Shown: one piece after another, positions 43,745 through 52,616 of the stretch | How the letters are laid out: every line of letters begins with the position of its first letter | How positions within the stretch are numbered: the stretch's first letter is position 1 | Assembly (NCBI RefSeq): GCF_001597745.1 | Contig: NZ_LUHJ01000042.1 | Location: 1-64,000 of the forward strand | Length of the DNA stretch: 64,000 nt | Source of the DNA: Anabaena sp. 4-3 | GTDB lineage: Bacteria > Cyanobacteriota > Cyanobacteriia > Cyanobacteriales > Nostocaceae | Direction: 5' to 3' | Notes under the pieces: generated by a model | The model's database searches: none | Told to the model about the DNA's origin: nothing | Seen by the model: only the letters and a program-made list of their open reading frames with translations | Translations under genes and position numbers: made by a program

Positions 43745-44974
43745 ATGAATTCTATTTTGGCGTTGTATCAAGTCATTGTTGATTGTATTTTTGCCAGTCC
43801 CCAACGGCGAATTACTTTTGCTGAGTATATGGATTTGGTGTTATATCACTCTGAATATGGTTATTATTCTAGTAATAGGGTGAAATTTGGGTTTAAGGGT
43901 GGTGATTTTTTTACTTCGGTCAATCTTGGGTCTGATTTTGGGGAATTATTAGCAGTACAATTTTGGCAAATGTGGGAAATTTTGGGACAACCTGTACCTT
44001 TTCATTTGGTAGAAATGGGTGCAGGTCAAGGTCTGTTGGCTGTGCATATTCTAGAATACACTCAGCAGCATTATCCTGATTTTTTTGCAGCTTTGCAGTA
44101 CATTATTGTGGAAAAATCTCCCGGCTTAAAGCAAGAACAACAGCAACGTCTGCAAGATTTTCCGGTGCGTTGGTGTCGCTGGGAGGAGATGTCATCTAAC
44201 TCGATTGTTGGCTGCTTTTTCTCGAATGAATTAGTCGATGCTTTGCCAGTACATCAGTTTATCTTAGAGTCGGGTGAACTGCGAGAGATTTATGTCACTG
44301 TGCGGGAAGATGAGGAAGTAAAAGAAAATCAAGCAGAAAACTTTTTCGTTTCCCCCTCATCCCCCTCATCCCCCTCATCCCCCTCATTTACAGAAGTCAC
44401 CGGCGAACTTTCTACACCCAAGCTAGCTGAGTATTTTGATTTAGTCGGGGTTAACATCACTCAAGGTGGTTATGAGGATGGCTACCGCAGTGAGATTAAT
44501 TTAGCTGCTTTAGATTGGTTGAGTATAGTAGCTGACCGCTTGCAGCGTGGCTATGTGTTAACAATTGATTATGGCTACCCTGCCAACAGATACTACAACC
44601 CCAGGCGATCGCAAGGAACGCTACAGTGCTACTATCACCATCGTCATCACAACAATCCCTACATCAATATTGGGCAGCAAGATATTACAGCCCATGTTGA
44701 TTTTACCGCCTTGGAACGATGGGGTGAGCATTGTGGTTTAGAAACAGTCGGTTTTATTCAGCAAGGGTTGTTTTTAATGGCTTTGGGTTTAGGCGATCGC
44801 ATTTCTACCCTCTCCCAGCAAAACATCCCACTTTCGCAATTGCTGCAACGTCGCGAGTCACTACACCAATTGATTGATCCTATGGGAATGGGCAACTTTG
44901 GCGTTTTAATTCAAAGCAAGGGTTTAGAGAAAGACTCTTACCCCACCTTAAAAGGTTTAACCGTGCCGTATTAA
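43745..44974 (+). CDS. SAM-dependent methyltransferase, MidA/NDUFAF7 family
   Basis: I start at ATG 43745 (MNSILALYQVIVDCI); the frame open from 43679 is encoded by the dispersed repeat. The 409-residue protein shows ITFAEYMDLVLYHSEYGYYSS, GGDFFTSVNLGSDFGEL, the SAM loop VEMGAGQGLLA and VGCFFSNELVDALPVHQF. Mitochondrial NDUFAF7 methylates a complex I arginine, so an NDH-1 role is possible. An in-frame SPSSPSSPSSPS stretch comes from a tandem repeat at 44351-44388. Confidence 0.85.
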   Translation: MNSILALYQVIVDCIFASPQRRITFAEYMDLVLYHSEYGYYSSNRVKFGFKGGDFFTSVNLGSDFGELLAVQFWQMWEILGQPVPFHLVEMGAGQGLLAVHILEYTQQHYPDFFAALQYIIVEKSPGLKQEQQQRLQDFPVRWCRWEEMSSNSIVGCFFSNELVDALPVHQFILESGELREIYVTVREDEEVKENQAENFFVSPSSPSSPSSPSFTEVTGELSTPKLAEYFDLVGVNITQGGYEDGYRSEINLAALDWLSIVADRLQRGYVLTIDYGYPANRYYNPRRSQGTLQCYYHHRHHNNPYINIGQQDITAHVDFTALERWGEHCGLETVGFIQQGLFLMALGLGDRISTLSQQNIPLSQLLQRRESLHQLIDPMGMGNFGVLIQSKGLEKDSYPTLKGLTVPY

Positions 44975-45311
44975 ACAGGAAATTTTTATAAAGGTTTTTT
45001 GGTACAATAAGACAGACCTGTGAGTAACCCACAATCAAAAATGTGGCACTTAGGTATAAAGGTCAACAAAAAATCTTGTAGCGTAATTCCTGTATCAGTA
45101 AACCATTCACCAGAAAATCTCACAACCAAACATGAAAAAGGTACATACCCTACGCCTGTACGGGTTTAGCAATGCTAAATACCTACTCCCAAATCCTTTT
45201 TCAACTGGGTGTGAAAACTTAAAACTCTCTGTAAGAATGCTGTATTCCCTTGAGATGGACTAGCATAACAGTGATTACAATCAAATCGAGCATCAGAGGG
45301 GAGTAATCATT
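44975..45311. other. Gap with possible promoter
   Basis: No gene seen between the MidA-like gene and the small membrane ORF. TACAAT at about 45003 could be a -10 box, but no good -35 box stands at the expected distance. Confidence 0.3.
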
Positions 45312-45407
45312 ATGTCTGCTCATGACATGTTAATGCTAGTAACACTATTGAGTCCCGGAATCTTGCTTTCAGTCTTGATTATGGCTAGTTTTGCCGCAGG
45401 TGGCTGA
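45312..45407 (+). CDS. 31-residue single-span membrane protein
   Basis: ATG 45312 to TGA 45405-45407, preceded by GAGGGGAG seven bases upstream, a strong ribosome site. The product begins MSAHDMLMLVTLLSPGILL and is one hydrophobic span ending in SFAAGG. Size and shape resemble small subunits of photosynthetic or NDH complexes, but it matches none I can recall (not PetL, PetM, PetN, PsbM, PsaM or Psb30). It precedes the 3-hydroxyacid dehydrogenase by 133 bases. Confidence 0.6.
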   Translation: MSAHDMLMLVTLLSPGILLSVLIMASFAAGG

Positions 45408-45540
45408 TTGCTAGATCCGGGTATAGGGAGTAGAAAATTTGGTGAACCATCCAATAGCTACTTCCTAACCTACCATCGCAAGATGGCACAATCATCTATA
45501 AAACTGGCTACACCTACGCTGTACTAAAGGAACATCAACA

Positions 45541-46419
45541 ATGAAGGTGGCATTTCTGGGAACTGGACTCATGGGACTACCAATGGCCCAAAGATTGATA
45601 GAAGCAAATATACAGGTAGTTGCCTATAACCGCACCCCAGAAAAACTAGCACCCCTGCAAGCAGCTGGTGCGGAAGTAGTAACACACCCCCGTTATGCGA
45701 TTCGGGATGCTGAGTGTGTGATTCTCATGCTGACTAACGCCGCAGCAATCTATCATGTATTGCTTTCGGATACTTCTTGGCGCACCCTAGAAGGGCGCAC
45801 AATCATCCAGATGGGAACTATCACCCCCTCACAAAGCCAAGAAATTCGAGATTCTGTAATTGGTGGTGGTGGTGAATATATGGAAGCACCCGTATTGGGT
45901 AGCATCCCCGAAGCTAAAGCAGGTAAGCTGAAGGTGATGGTAGGTGCTAAACCTGAACAGTATCAACGTTACTTGGATTTACTGAAAAATTTTGATCCAG
46001 AACCGGTGTTAATCGGGCCTGTGGGAACTGCGGCAGCTTTGAAATTAGCTTTAAATCAATTAATTGCCTCCTTAACTACTAGCTTTGCTCTCAGCTTGGC
46101 TTTTGTGCAGCATCAAGGTGTTGATGTAGACTTGTTTATGCAAGTATTACGCGACAGTGCGCTTTACGCCCCTACTTTTGACAAAAAGCTATCAAGGATG
46201 TTATCCGGCGACTACAGCAATCCGAATTTTCCCACCAAGCATTTACTTAAAGATACAGATTTGTTTATTTCTGAAGCTCAATCTCTAGGTTTGGATCTTA
46301 GCACTATCGAAACTGTACAGAAAATTTTGCAAACAGCAATGAAAGTGTCATTCGCCAATGACGATTACTCTGCCCTGTTTTCTGTAATTAAAGATTGGGG
46401 AGAAATGAGTGGAGGCTAG
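45541..46419 (+). CDS. 3-hydroxyacid dehydrogenase family oxidoreductase
   Basis: A 292-residue NAD(P)-dependent enzyme. The Rossmann motif is FLGTGLMGLPMA, the substrate motif is EAPVLGSIPEAKAGKL, and the catalytic lysine lies in ALKLALNQL. The family includes 3-hydroxyisobutyrate dehydrogenase, tartronate semialdehyde reductase and glyoxylate/succinate semialdehyde reductase; cyanobacterial members often act on succinic semialdehyde or glyoxylate. The substrate is not fixed by sequence. Confidence 0.88.
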   Translation: MKVAFLGTGLMGLPMAQRLIEANIQVVAYNRTPEKLAPLQAAGAEVVTHPRYAIRDAECVILMLTNAAAIYHVLLSDTSWRTLEGRTIIQMGTITPSQSQEIRDSVIGGGGEYMEAPVLGSIPEAKAGKLKVMVGAKPEQYQRYLDLLKNFDPEPVLIGPVGTAAALKLALNQLIASLTTSFALSLAFVQHQGVDVDLFMQVLRDSALYAPTFDKKLSRMLSGDYSNPNFPTKHLLKDTDLFISEAQSLGLDLSTIETVQKILQTAMKVSFANDDYSALFSVIKDWGEMSGG

Positions 46420-46469
46420 GAAGAAGCAGGGGAGATGAGGGAGTGGGGGGAGATGTAGCTTGCTTCTCT

Positions 46470-46540
46470 TTCCCTACGGGACGCTCCGCGAACAGAGACG
46501 CTACCGCGCTCGCGCAGCGTATCCGTAGGATTCACCCGCA
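46470..46540. repeat. Dispersed GC-rich palindromic repeats
   Basis: The spacer holds CCCTACGGGACGCTCCGCG and GCGCTCGCGCAGCG sequences, typical of interspersed repeats in Nostoc. They can form several small hairpins. No coding frame. Confidence 0.6.
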
Positions 46541-46562
46541 GGGTGGGAGTGAGGGCAGAAAA

Positions 46563-46630
46563 ACTAATGACTAATGACTAATGACTAATGACTAATGACT
46601 AATGACTAATGACTAATGACTAATGACTAA
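46563..46630. repeat. Longest ACTAATG tandem array, overlaps kinase stop
   Basis: Nine to ten perfect ACTAATG heptamers. Read on the minus strand, the last unit provides the TAG stop of the histidine kinase gene at 46627-46629. Confidence 0.95.
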
Positions 46631-48000
46631 ACCAAAGGTAACAAGATTTGAAATTTTGTACCTTTACCTGGTTGTGAACTAAAATTTAGTTGGCCTCCAT
46701 GTCTTGCGGTAATAATTCGATAACTAACTGCGAAACTGGTTTCTTTATCGGCTCTTTTTTCTACAGTTAAATTGTCGAGCATCTGTTTTTGTAACTCTTC
46801 GGACATTCCAGGGCCATTATCAGCAATACAAATTGATACCCAGCGAGAGCCTTTACCAGATGGTAAATTATTAGTTTGAGAAATCACTTCTGTAGTAATT
46901 TCAATTGTGGCTTTTTTAGGATTTTGGTTGGTTTCTGGTTGTAATTGTTGCCGGACTGCCTCATCTAATAAATTATCTACAGCTTGCGTAAAAATGTTCA
47001 TTAAAACTTGGTACAACTGCCCCATAAAACAAGACACTGGTGGGAGTTGACCGTAGTTTTTAATGATGGTAATTTCTTCTTTTAAATGGCTTTTAATTAA
47101 AATTACAATACTATCAATACAAGCGTGTAAGTCTACTGGTTTAGGGTAAACTGTATCAATATGACAAAAATTTTGTAAGCTAGTGACAAGTTTTTTTAAT
47201 CTTTCTGCTCCAGTACGAGTGCTGTTGATGGCTTTAGATAAATCTTGTTCTAAATAATCAAATTCTATTTCTTCTTTTAAAGCATTTATCGTCTCAGAAC
47301 CTTGAGGGAAATTATCTTCGTAAGCAGCTATGAGTTTGAGTAAATCTTGGCTGTAATTAGAAATATGAGTTAAGTTACCCCAGATAAAATTTAAGGGGTC
47401 TAAAATTTCGTGGGCTACCCCATCTACTAACCTGCCCAAACTAGCCATTTTATCATTTTGAATCATTTGGGCTTGGCTGCGTTCATACCGTACCTGAGTT
47501 TCTATGCCGCGAATTTGCCAAGCAGCAATATTCAATTCATGGGTATCTAATAATTTGTAGGTATTTTCGGCTGTTTGGATGACAATAGGTTCAGCCAAAA
47601 ATTCCGGCGATCGCCTGAGATTATGCTGCATTGCTGTTAAAATGGGCGTTGTCTCCGGTAACAACAAAATCGCTGTCCGAGCGTAACTATACAGAGCCTC
47701 AAGGGATTCTGTGGTAAATAAATCTTGTCCATAGGGACGCAGCAAAAACTCTAATAGTCGCCGTCGGGAAATCATCCCGAAGAACTGCCCCTGTTCCACC
47801 ATAATAGCCCCTGGTAGTAAGGGATATTTGTCAAAATATTTTCCTACCTCTGCACCGATACAGCTAATTTCGACTGTAAAAGTGTACATTGGTAGTTCTT
47901 GCAGCGTGGAATCTAGACGCAAATCGCGATCGCTACCCACAGATAACACGGGAGGTGATATTCGAGAAAAAAACTCTTGTGACACGGTATACTTATACAT
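46627..48000 (-). CDS. Sensor histidine kinase
   Basis: A 457-residue soluble kinase. The N-terminal 155 residues look like a CBS-pair-type domain (MVEQGQFFGMISRRRLLEFLL and EPIVIQTAENTYKLLD). The H-box is GRLVDGVAHEILDPLNF (His197), followed by an N-box LYQVLMNIFTQAVDN, G1 CIADNGPGM and G2 GQLNFSSQPGKGTKF. No membrane span and no adjacent response regulator: an orphan cytoplasmic kinase. Its C-terminus ends in a repeat array. Confidence 0.88.
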   Translation of the reverse strand: MYKYTVSQEFFSRISPPVLSVGSDRDLRLDSTLQELPMYTFTVEISCIGAEVGKYFDKYPLLPGAIMVEQGQFFGMISRRRLLEFLLRPYGQDLFTTESLEALYSYARTAILLLPETTPILTAMQHNLRRSPEFLAEPIVIQTAENTYKLLDTHELNIAAWQIRGIETQVRYERSQAQMIQNDKMASLGRLVDGVAHEILDPLNFIWGNLTHISNYSQDLLKLIAAYEDNFPQGSETINALKEEIEFDYLEQDLSKAINSTRTGAERLKKLVTSLQNFCHIDTVYPKPVDLHACIDSIVILIKSHLKEEITIIKNYGQLPPVSCFMGQLYQVLMNIFTQAVDNLLDEAVRQQLQPETNQNPKKATIEITTEVISQTNNLPSGKGSRWVSICIADNGPGMSEELQKQMLDNLTVEKRADKETSFAVSYRIITARHGGQLNFSSQPGKGTKFQILLPLV

Positions 48001-48648
48001 TGCTCAAGACTGGCAAAAAATCAGCTAATTTTTTAGCGGCTATAGTTACTGCTGAGAATCAAGGCGGTAAACCTGCTACAGCAGTAGAGTCAGGGACATC
48101 ACCCATCACTAGAAACCTGATAGTTTTCGCCACAATTTTTTCACATAAATGGCAAATTTTTCCAGATAGGACTTGCAAGCTGAGTGTTTTTATAGTAGAA
48201 ATTCAACCTATCCGCCCAAAATGATCGCTTCTCCCAGAACTCAGCAAAATCATTGATATTAACAACTCACAGTGATCCCCAAATTTTGAAAAACTATGAA
48301 TTCTTGATGAAAATGCTCAGAAGTTAACACACTCAAGACCCAATTTGCCGTAAGTATAAATATTAGTTAATAAAACTTGATGTCGTGAGATGGCTGATCA
48401 GCACATTCGGAACTATTCTGGAGATTCAACAATCTTAGCAATGGTCATGATCATCGCATCCACTCCCATAAAAATCGTTGTTTACCACTAGAGAGTGCAA
48501 ATAGTGCTTGAGGATAACACAGAGCCGAAGATAAACATTAATCTCAGTTTAAATATGTTTCATGACAGCTAAATGTGTTTGATCCCGATTCCGATAGAAT
48601 GACTAAGCATATCCTAAAAAATCCAAACCGCTTTTGACTGCGACACCC
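48001..48648. other. Gap between divergent kinase and permease genes
   Basis: About 650 bases with no supported gene; a frame at 47889-48224 overlaps the kinase antisense and is a shadow. Promoters for both neighbours must lie here, but I see no clear box or operator. No Zur-like palindrome was found. Confidence 0.4.
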
Positions 48649-49704
48649 ATGAATCAACTGAACAATGGTTTCACTATATTTTTGAGTCTGCTAGTCGAGG
48701 CGATGCCTTTTTTGCTGCTAGGGGTTTTATTCTCTAGTTTGCTGCTGTTTTTTGTAGATGAGCGCAAATTAGTAGAAATAATGCCCAGAAACCCCTTCAT
48801 GGGAGCTTTAGTCGGCAGTATGGTGGGCTTTTTGTTTCCGGTGTGTGAATGTGGCAATGTGCCGGTAGCCAGGCGATTGCTGATGCAAGGAGTACCCACA
48901 CCAGTAGCAGTTGGTTTCCTACTAGCAGCACCCACAATTAACCCGATTGTGATTTGGGCTACCTGGACAGCATTTCGTGATCAGCCAGAAATGGTAGTGT
49001 TACGAGTAGTATTTTCCTTGTTAATTGCCACGATTATTGGTTGTGTTTTCAGTTTTCAAACAGACTTGCAGCCTATAGTTCAACCGGCGATCGCCCGTTA
49101 TTTAAAATTTAACCCCCCACCTAAACCGGAAGCAAAACGCCGGGGCAGAAATCAGCCCAGACAACAAACCGCCAACACACCAAATATGTTACGTTCTGGC
49201 ACTTATATTTTAGGCGGTAGAGCCGGGATCACCACAAAATTAGATGCTAATCTCGCCCCCAGCAATGAGGCTGCTATCACCACCAGTAAACCAGCAGCAG
49301 ACAAACTCCGCCTAGCCCTAGATAATGCTATCCAAGAGTTACGGGAATTAGGGGGAGTGATGGTTTTAGGTAGTGCGATCGCGGCAGCAATTCAAGTTTT
49401 AGCCCCCCGCGATTTGATTCTCAGTCTCGGTGCTGGCCCGATTACCTCAATTCTAGTCATGCTAGTATTAGCCGCCGTTGTCTCAATTTGTTCCACAGTC
49501 GATTCCTTTTTTGCCCTGTCTTTCGCCTCAGCGTTTAGCACTGGTTCGCTATTAGCATTTTTGGTTTTTGGCCCCATGATTGACATCAAAAGTGTCGGCT
49601 TGATGTTATCCATGTTCAAACCCAAAACTATCTTCTACTTATTTGCCTTAGCCGGACAACTGACATTTTTGTTCACCCTGTTTGTTAACTTGCACGTATT
49701 TTGA
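48649..49704 (+). CDS. Permease, DUF318/YraQ (YcgR-like) family
   Basis: I start at ATG 48649 (MNQLNNGFTIFLSLLVEAMP); a TTG at 48634 is the alternative. The 351-residue protein has eight or so spans in two halves. The first half carries FPVCECGNVPVARRLL, with the paired cysteines typical of the family, and LLAAPTINPIVIWAT. The second has VSICSTVDSFFALSFA. The DUF1980 partner gene follows, an arrangement known from Bacillus ycgR-ycgQ, which is linked to metal (zinc) supply. The substrate is not shown. Confidence 0.85.
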   Translation: MNQLNNGFTIFLSLLVEAMPFLLLGVLFSSLLLFFVDERKLVEIMPRNPFMGALVGSMVGFLFPVCECGNVPVARRLLMQGVPTPVAVGFLLAAPTINPIVIWATWTAFRDQPEMVVLRVVFSLLIATIIGCVFSFQTDLQPIVQPAIARYLKFNPPPKPEAKRRGRNQPRQQTANTPNMLRSGTYILGGRAGITTKLDANLAPSNEAAITTSKPAADKLRLALDNAIQELRELGGVMVLGSAIAAAIQVLAPRDLILSLGAGPITSILVMLVLAAVVSICSTVDSFFALSFASAFSTGSLLAFLVFGPMIDIKSVGLMLSMFKPKTIFYLFALAGQLTFLFTLFVNLHVF

Positions 49705-49788
49705 CATGAGAAATAGGGAATGGAAACTCTTAAGCAGCAGGAGGATAGGGAAGCAGGGGGGCAGGGGGCAGGAAGCGGAGGAGAAAAA

Positions 49789-49841
49789 CTAATGACTAAT
49801 GACTAATAACTAATGACTAATAACTCATCACTCATGACTAA
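49789..49841. repeat. ACTAATG-type array spanning the DUF1980 gene start
   Basis: ACTAATG/ACTAATA/ACTCATC units run through both candidate start codons (49813 and 49834). Confidence 0.9.
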
Positions 49842-50598
49842 ATCTCAGGCTCCAAATCGGTTAATTCCCTGGCTGGATGTGTTGGCAATCATAGCTTGGG
49901 GTGTGTTGATGTTGAGATATTGGCTAACTGGCAAGCTGTACTTGTTGATTCACCCCAATTTCTTTGGGTTAGTGGTAGCCGGTGGTATAGCTTTGCTCAT
50001 CGTTGGTTTATTGAAAGCCCAAGAACTTTGGCGACAACGAAAGCGCAAACGGGAAGTTACACCCAACGCCCAACACGTTAATTTTTTTGCCCCTGGCTTG
50101 GGTAGTAGCTTGTTGTTAATCTCAGCAATTCTAGGCTTAACCATTACACCGCAAGTATTTGCCAGTGATAAAGCACTCCAAAAGGGTGTTACCGACTTAT
50201 TAACAACTTCTCGTGTTCAACCCCAATCATTTCGTGCTGCCATTCGTCCAGAAGAGCGATCGCTTGTAGACTGGGTGCGTACACTCAGCGTCTATCCAGA
50301 ACCAGACGCATACACAGGTCAAAAAGCCAAGGTGCAAGGATTTGTCATCCACCCACCAGACATAGGCAAAGAGTATATATTCATCGCCAGATTTGTGCTG
50401 ACTTGTTGTGCCGCAGATGCTTATCCTATCGGTTTACCCGTGAAACTCAGCAATAATCAAGAAAGATATTCTCCCGACACTTGGCTAGAAATAGAAGGGC
50501 AAATGATCACAGAAACTATCAATGGTAAACGTCAACTCACTATTGCCGCCAAATCCTTGACAAAGATTCCCCAACCGCAGAATCCCTATAGTTATTAA
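49834..50598 (+). CDS. TIGR03943/DUF1980 membrane protein, permease partner
   Basis: I choose ATG 49834 (MTKSQAPNRLIPWLDV); ATG 49813 would add 7 repeat-encoded residues. The 254-residue protein has two or three N-terminal spans and a C-terminal soluble domain with KVQGFVIHPPDIG, FVLTCCAADAYPIGLPV and WLEIEGQM. The CC pair is a family mark. It works with the DUF318 permease encoded just upstream, as in the Bacillus YcgQ/YcgR pair. Confidence 0.85.
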   Translation: MTKSQAPNRLIPWLDVLAIIAWGVLMLRYWLTGKLYLLIHPNFFGLVVAGGIALLIVGLLKAQELWRQRKRKREVTPNAQHVNFFAPGLGSSLLLISAILGLTITPQVFASDKALQKGVTDLLTTSRVQPQSFRAAIRPEERSLVDWVRTLSVYPEPDAYTGQKAKVQGFVIHPPDIGKEYIFIARFVLTCCAADAYPIGLPVKLSNNQERYSPDTWLEIEGQMITETINGKRQLTIAAKSLTKIPQPQNPYSY

Positions 50599-50637
50599 TT
50601 GAGGGAGATGAGAGAGAGGAGGAGCGGAGGAGAGCAA

Positions 50638-50682
50638 TTAATGACTAATGACTAATGACTAATAACTAATGACTAATGACTA
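50638..50682. repeat. ACTAATG array providing the next start codon
   Basis: Six units end in ATGACTACC, the start of the Ig-like/propeller gene at 50676. Confidence 0.9.
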
Positions 50683-52166
50683 CCAAAGCATTTTTCCAAC
50701 CATTAGATCGGGTAGCGATCGCCTTGATGTTGCTGCTGAGTCTACTGATTGGCTTCCTGATTTTGCAAGGCGATGTTGTTGTGCCGCGTGTGCGAGATTT
50801 TAGTTGGCAAAATCAACAAATTGGTGCAGATGATATTTCTTTTACCTTTACCTTTAGCCGTCCGATGGATGTCAAAAGCGTTGAGGAAAACTTAAAAATT
50901 GACCCACCTTTAGCGGGTAAATTTAGTTGGGCTGGGCGACGGATGGTTTATACTCTGTTGACACCAGCACCTTATGGTGCAAATTATAAAGTACAGTTAC
51001 AGGGAGCTAAAGATAAGTTCTCCCAAACAGAAGCCTCAAATCGGATAATTGAGCCATTTACGGGTCAATTTCGCACACGCGATCGCGTTCTGATGTACAT
51101 AGGAGCCGACGCACAAGACAAAGGACGCTTAGTCCTGTATAACTTGACCAAAGAACAAAAAAAATTACTTACCCCAAAAGATTTGGTAGTAATGGACTTT
51201 AAACCATTTCCAGATGGGGAAAAAATTCTCTTTTCGGCTCGTGCTAGCAATAACCAAGATTTACTGTCAGCGCAACTGTACACCGTCACAACCGGAATTC
51301 CAGCTAAAACTGACAAACCAACAGCCGCAGCCGGTAAAGTTGACCTAGTTTTAAATAATAAAGACTATCAAAACCTCAAATTTGACTTGTCGCCTGATGG
51401 CGAAACCATAGTTGTGCAACGGGGAAATAGAAATAATCCCAGTGACTTTGGACTGTGGTTTATGCCAGCCAACCACAAACCCGGTGAACAACCTCAACCT
51501 CAAAGGTTGCAAAGTCAGCCAGGAGGAGACTTTTTAATTACTCCCGATAGCAAAGCCGTAGCCGTAGCCCAAGGACAAGGTGCAGCCATCCTACCGCTAC
51601 AACCCGATGCCAGTAAACCCCTAGATTTTCTACCCCAATTTGGGCTAGTACAGGCATTCTCCAAAGATGGCTCTCAAGCAGCAATGGTCAAGTTTAATAC
51701 AGATTTCACAAGAGATTTATTCTTAGTGACAAACCAAGGCACACAGAAGTCTTTGTTAAAAACTACCGGCTCGATTCTCAGCTGCCAGTTTGATCCAGGT
51801 TCACCGACTCTCTACTGCTTGTTAACACAACTTATCTCTCAAACAGAGTATATAGAACAGCCTTACTTAGTGGCAATTGACCTGAAAACGCAACAGCAGA
51901 AACCATTATTGGTGTTACCTGTCGGACAAAGAAACGTACAAATGACTTTAGCCCCTGATGGTTTGGCTTTGCTATTTGACCAAATAATTCCTCAAGAGAA
52001 TCCTATACCAACATCGCCCAACAACTTAAAAACCGATGACGGCGAGGCGATCGCTACCAGTAGTCTGTGGTTAATGCCCCTACTACCCATTTCTGACAAT
52101 GCCATCAGCAGTATTCAGCCAGAAAAACTACCTTTAGTGGGATTTCATCCCCGGTGGCTACCATAA
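50676..52166 (+). CDS. Membrane-anchored Ig-like and beta-propeller protein
   Basis: A 496-residue protein. One N-terminal span (about 12-30) leads into a Big_5/SbsA-type Ig-like domain (about 37-130, ISFTFTFSRPMDVKSVEENL), then a TolB-like propeller (about 140-490) with repeated SPDGETI, TPDSKAV and APDGLAL motifs. It is likely held on the outer face of the membrane. The function is unknown. It is the third gene after the permease pair and may share their transcript. Confidence 0.78.
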   Translation: MTTKAFFQPLDRVAIALMLLLSLLIGFLILQGDVVVPRVRDFSWQNQQIGADDISFTFTFSRPMDVKSVEENLKIDPPLAGKFSWAGRRMVYTLLTPAPYGANYKVQLQGAKDKFSQTEASNRIIEPFTGQFRTRDRVLMYIGADAQDKGRLVLYNLTKEQKKLLTPKDLVVMDFKPFPDGEKILFSARASNNQDLLSAQLYTVTTGIPAKTDKPTAAAGKVDLVLNNKDYQNLKFDLSPDGETIVVQRGNRNNPSDFGLWFMPANHKPGEQPQPQRLQSQPGGDFLITPDSKAVAVAQGQGAAILPLQPDASKPLDFLPQFGLVQAFSKDGSQAAMVKFNTDFTRDLFLVTNQGTQKSLLKTTGSILSCQFDPGSPTLYCLLTQLISQTEYIEQPYLVAIDLKTQQQKPLLVLPVGQRNVQMTLAPDGLALLFDQIIPQENPIPTSPNNLKTDDGEAIATSSLWLMPLLPISDNAISSIQPEKLPLVGFHPRWLP

Positions 52167-52189
52167 AAAAAGTTAAAAATTCAAAAGTG

Positions 52190-52224
52190 AAAGGCAAAAG
52201 AATTTTAAATTTTTGCCTTTTTTT
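52190..52224 (+). terminator. Terminator of the permease/Ig-like operon
   Basis: AAAGGCAAAA (52190-52199) pairs with TTTTGCCTTT (52211-52220), followed by T4 and more T. Confidence 0.8.
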
Positions 52225-52511
52225 CTTGTTTTTCTCGAATAACTATTTGCTAAATTAGATACAGAGCTAGTGTTTCTCCAGCGTTTGAATTTGTACCAGC
52301 GAGCAACTACCACATAACTGTTTATCCCAGCCAAGCCAGTACCTACCTGATATTAAGTATCTGTACTGCGGTTTATATATTTGTAGCATTTAAACTCGAA
52401 ACCCCCGCCATATCTCAGGTTGACGAGGGGTAAGTTCTTAATGTTATAACGGCATCAGTTAGTTAGACAACATGGGAAACACTAATTAATGAATGAGCGC
52501 GAACACTCATA

Positions 52512-52551
52512 CTAGGGGCAAGCCTAACTTGGCTTAACAATCAACCCCTAG
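52512..52551. promoter_or_regulatory. Nested hairpin in the leader of the coiled-coil gene
   Basis: CTAGGGG (52512-52518) pairs with CCCCTAG (52545-52551), and inside AAGCC (52520-52524) pairs with GGCTT (52531-52535). It lies 65 bases before ATG 52617 with no T-run, so it may be a leader RNA structure. The rest of the 52225-52616 gap holds nothing I can name. Confidence 0.45.
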
Positions 52552-52616
52552 GCAGTTGATATGCACTGTTCAACGATAGTAATGCCGAATGTTGTTCAGT
52601 GGGTGGTTCAAGAGTG

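Noticed and set aside
47889..48224. 111-codon plus-strand frame
   Set aside because: Starts inside the histidine kinase gene on the opposite strand; no start signal and no recognisable protein.
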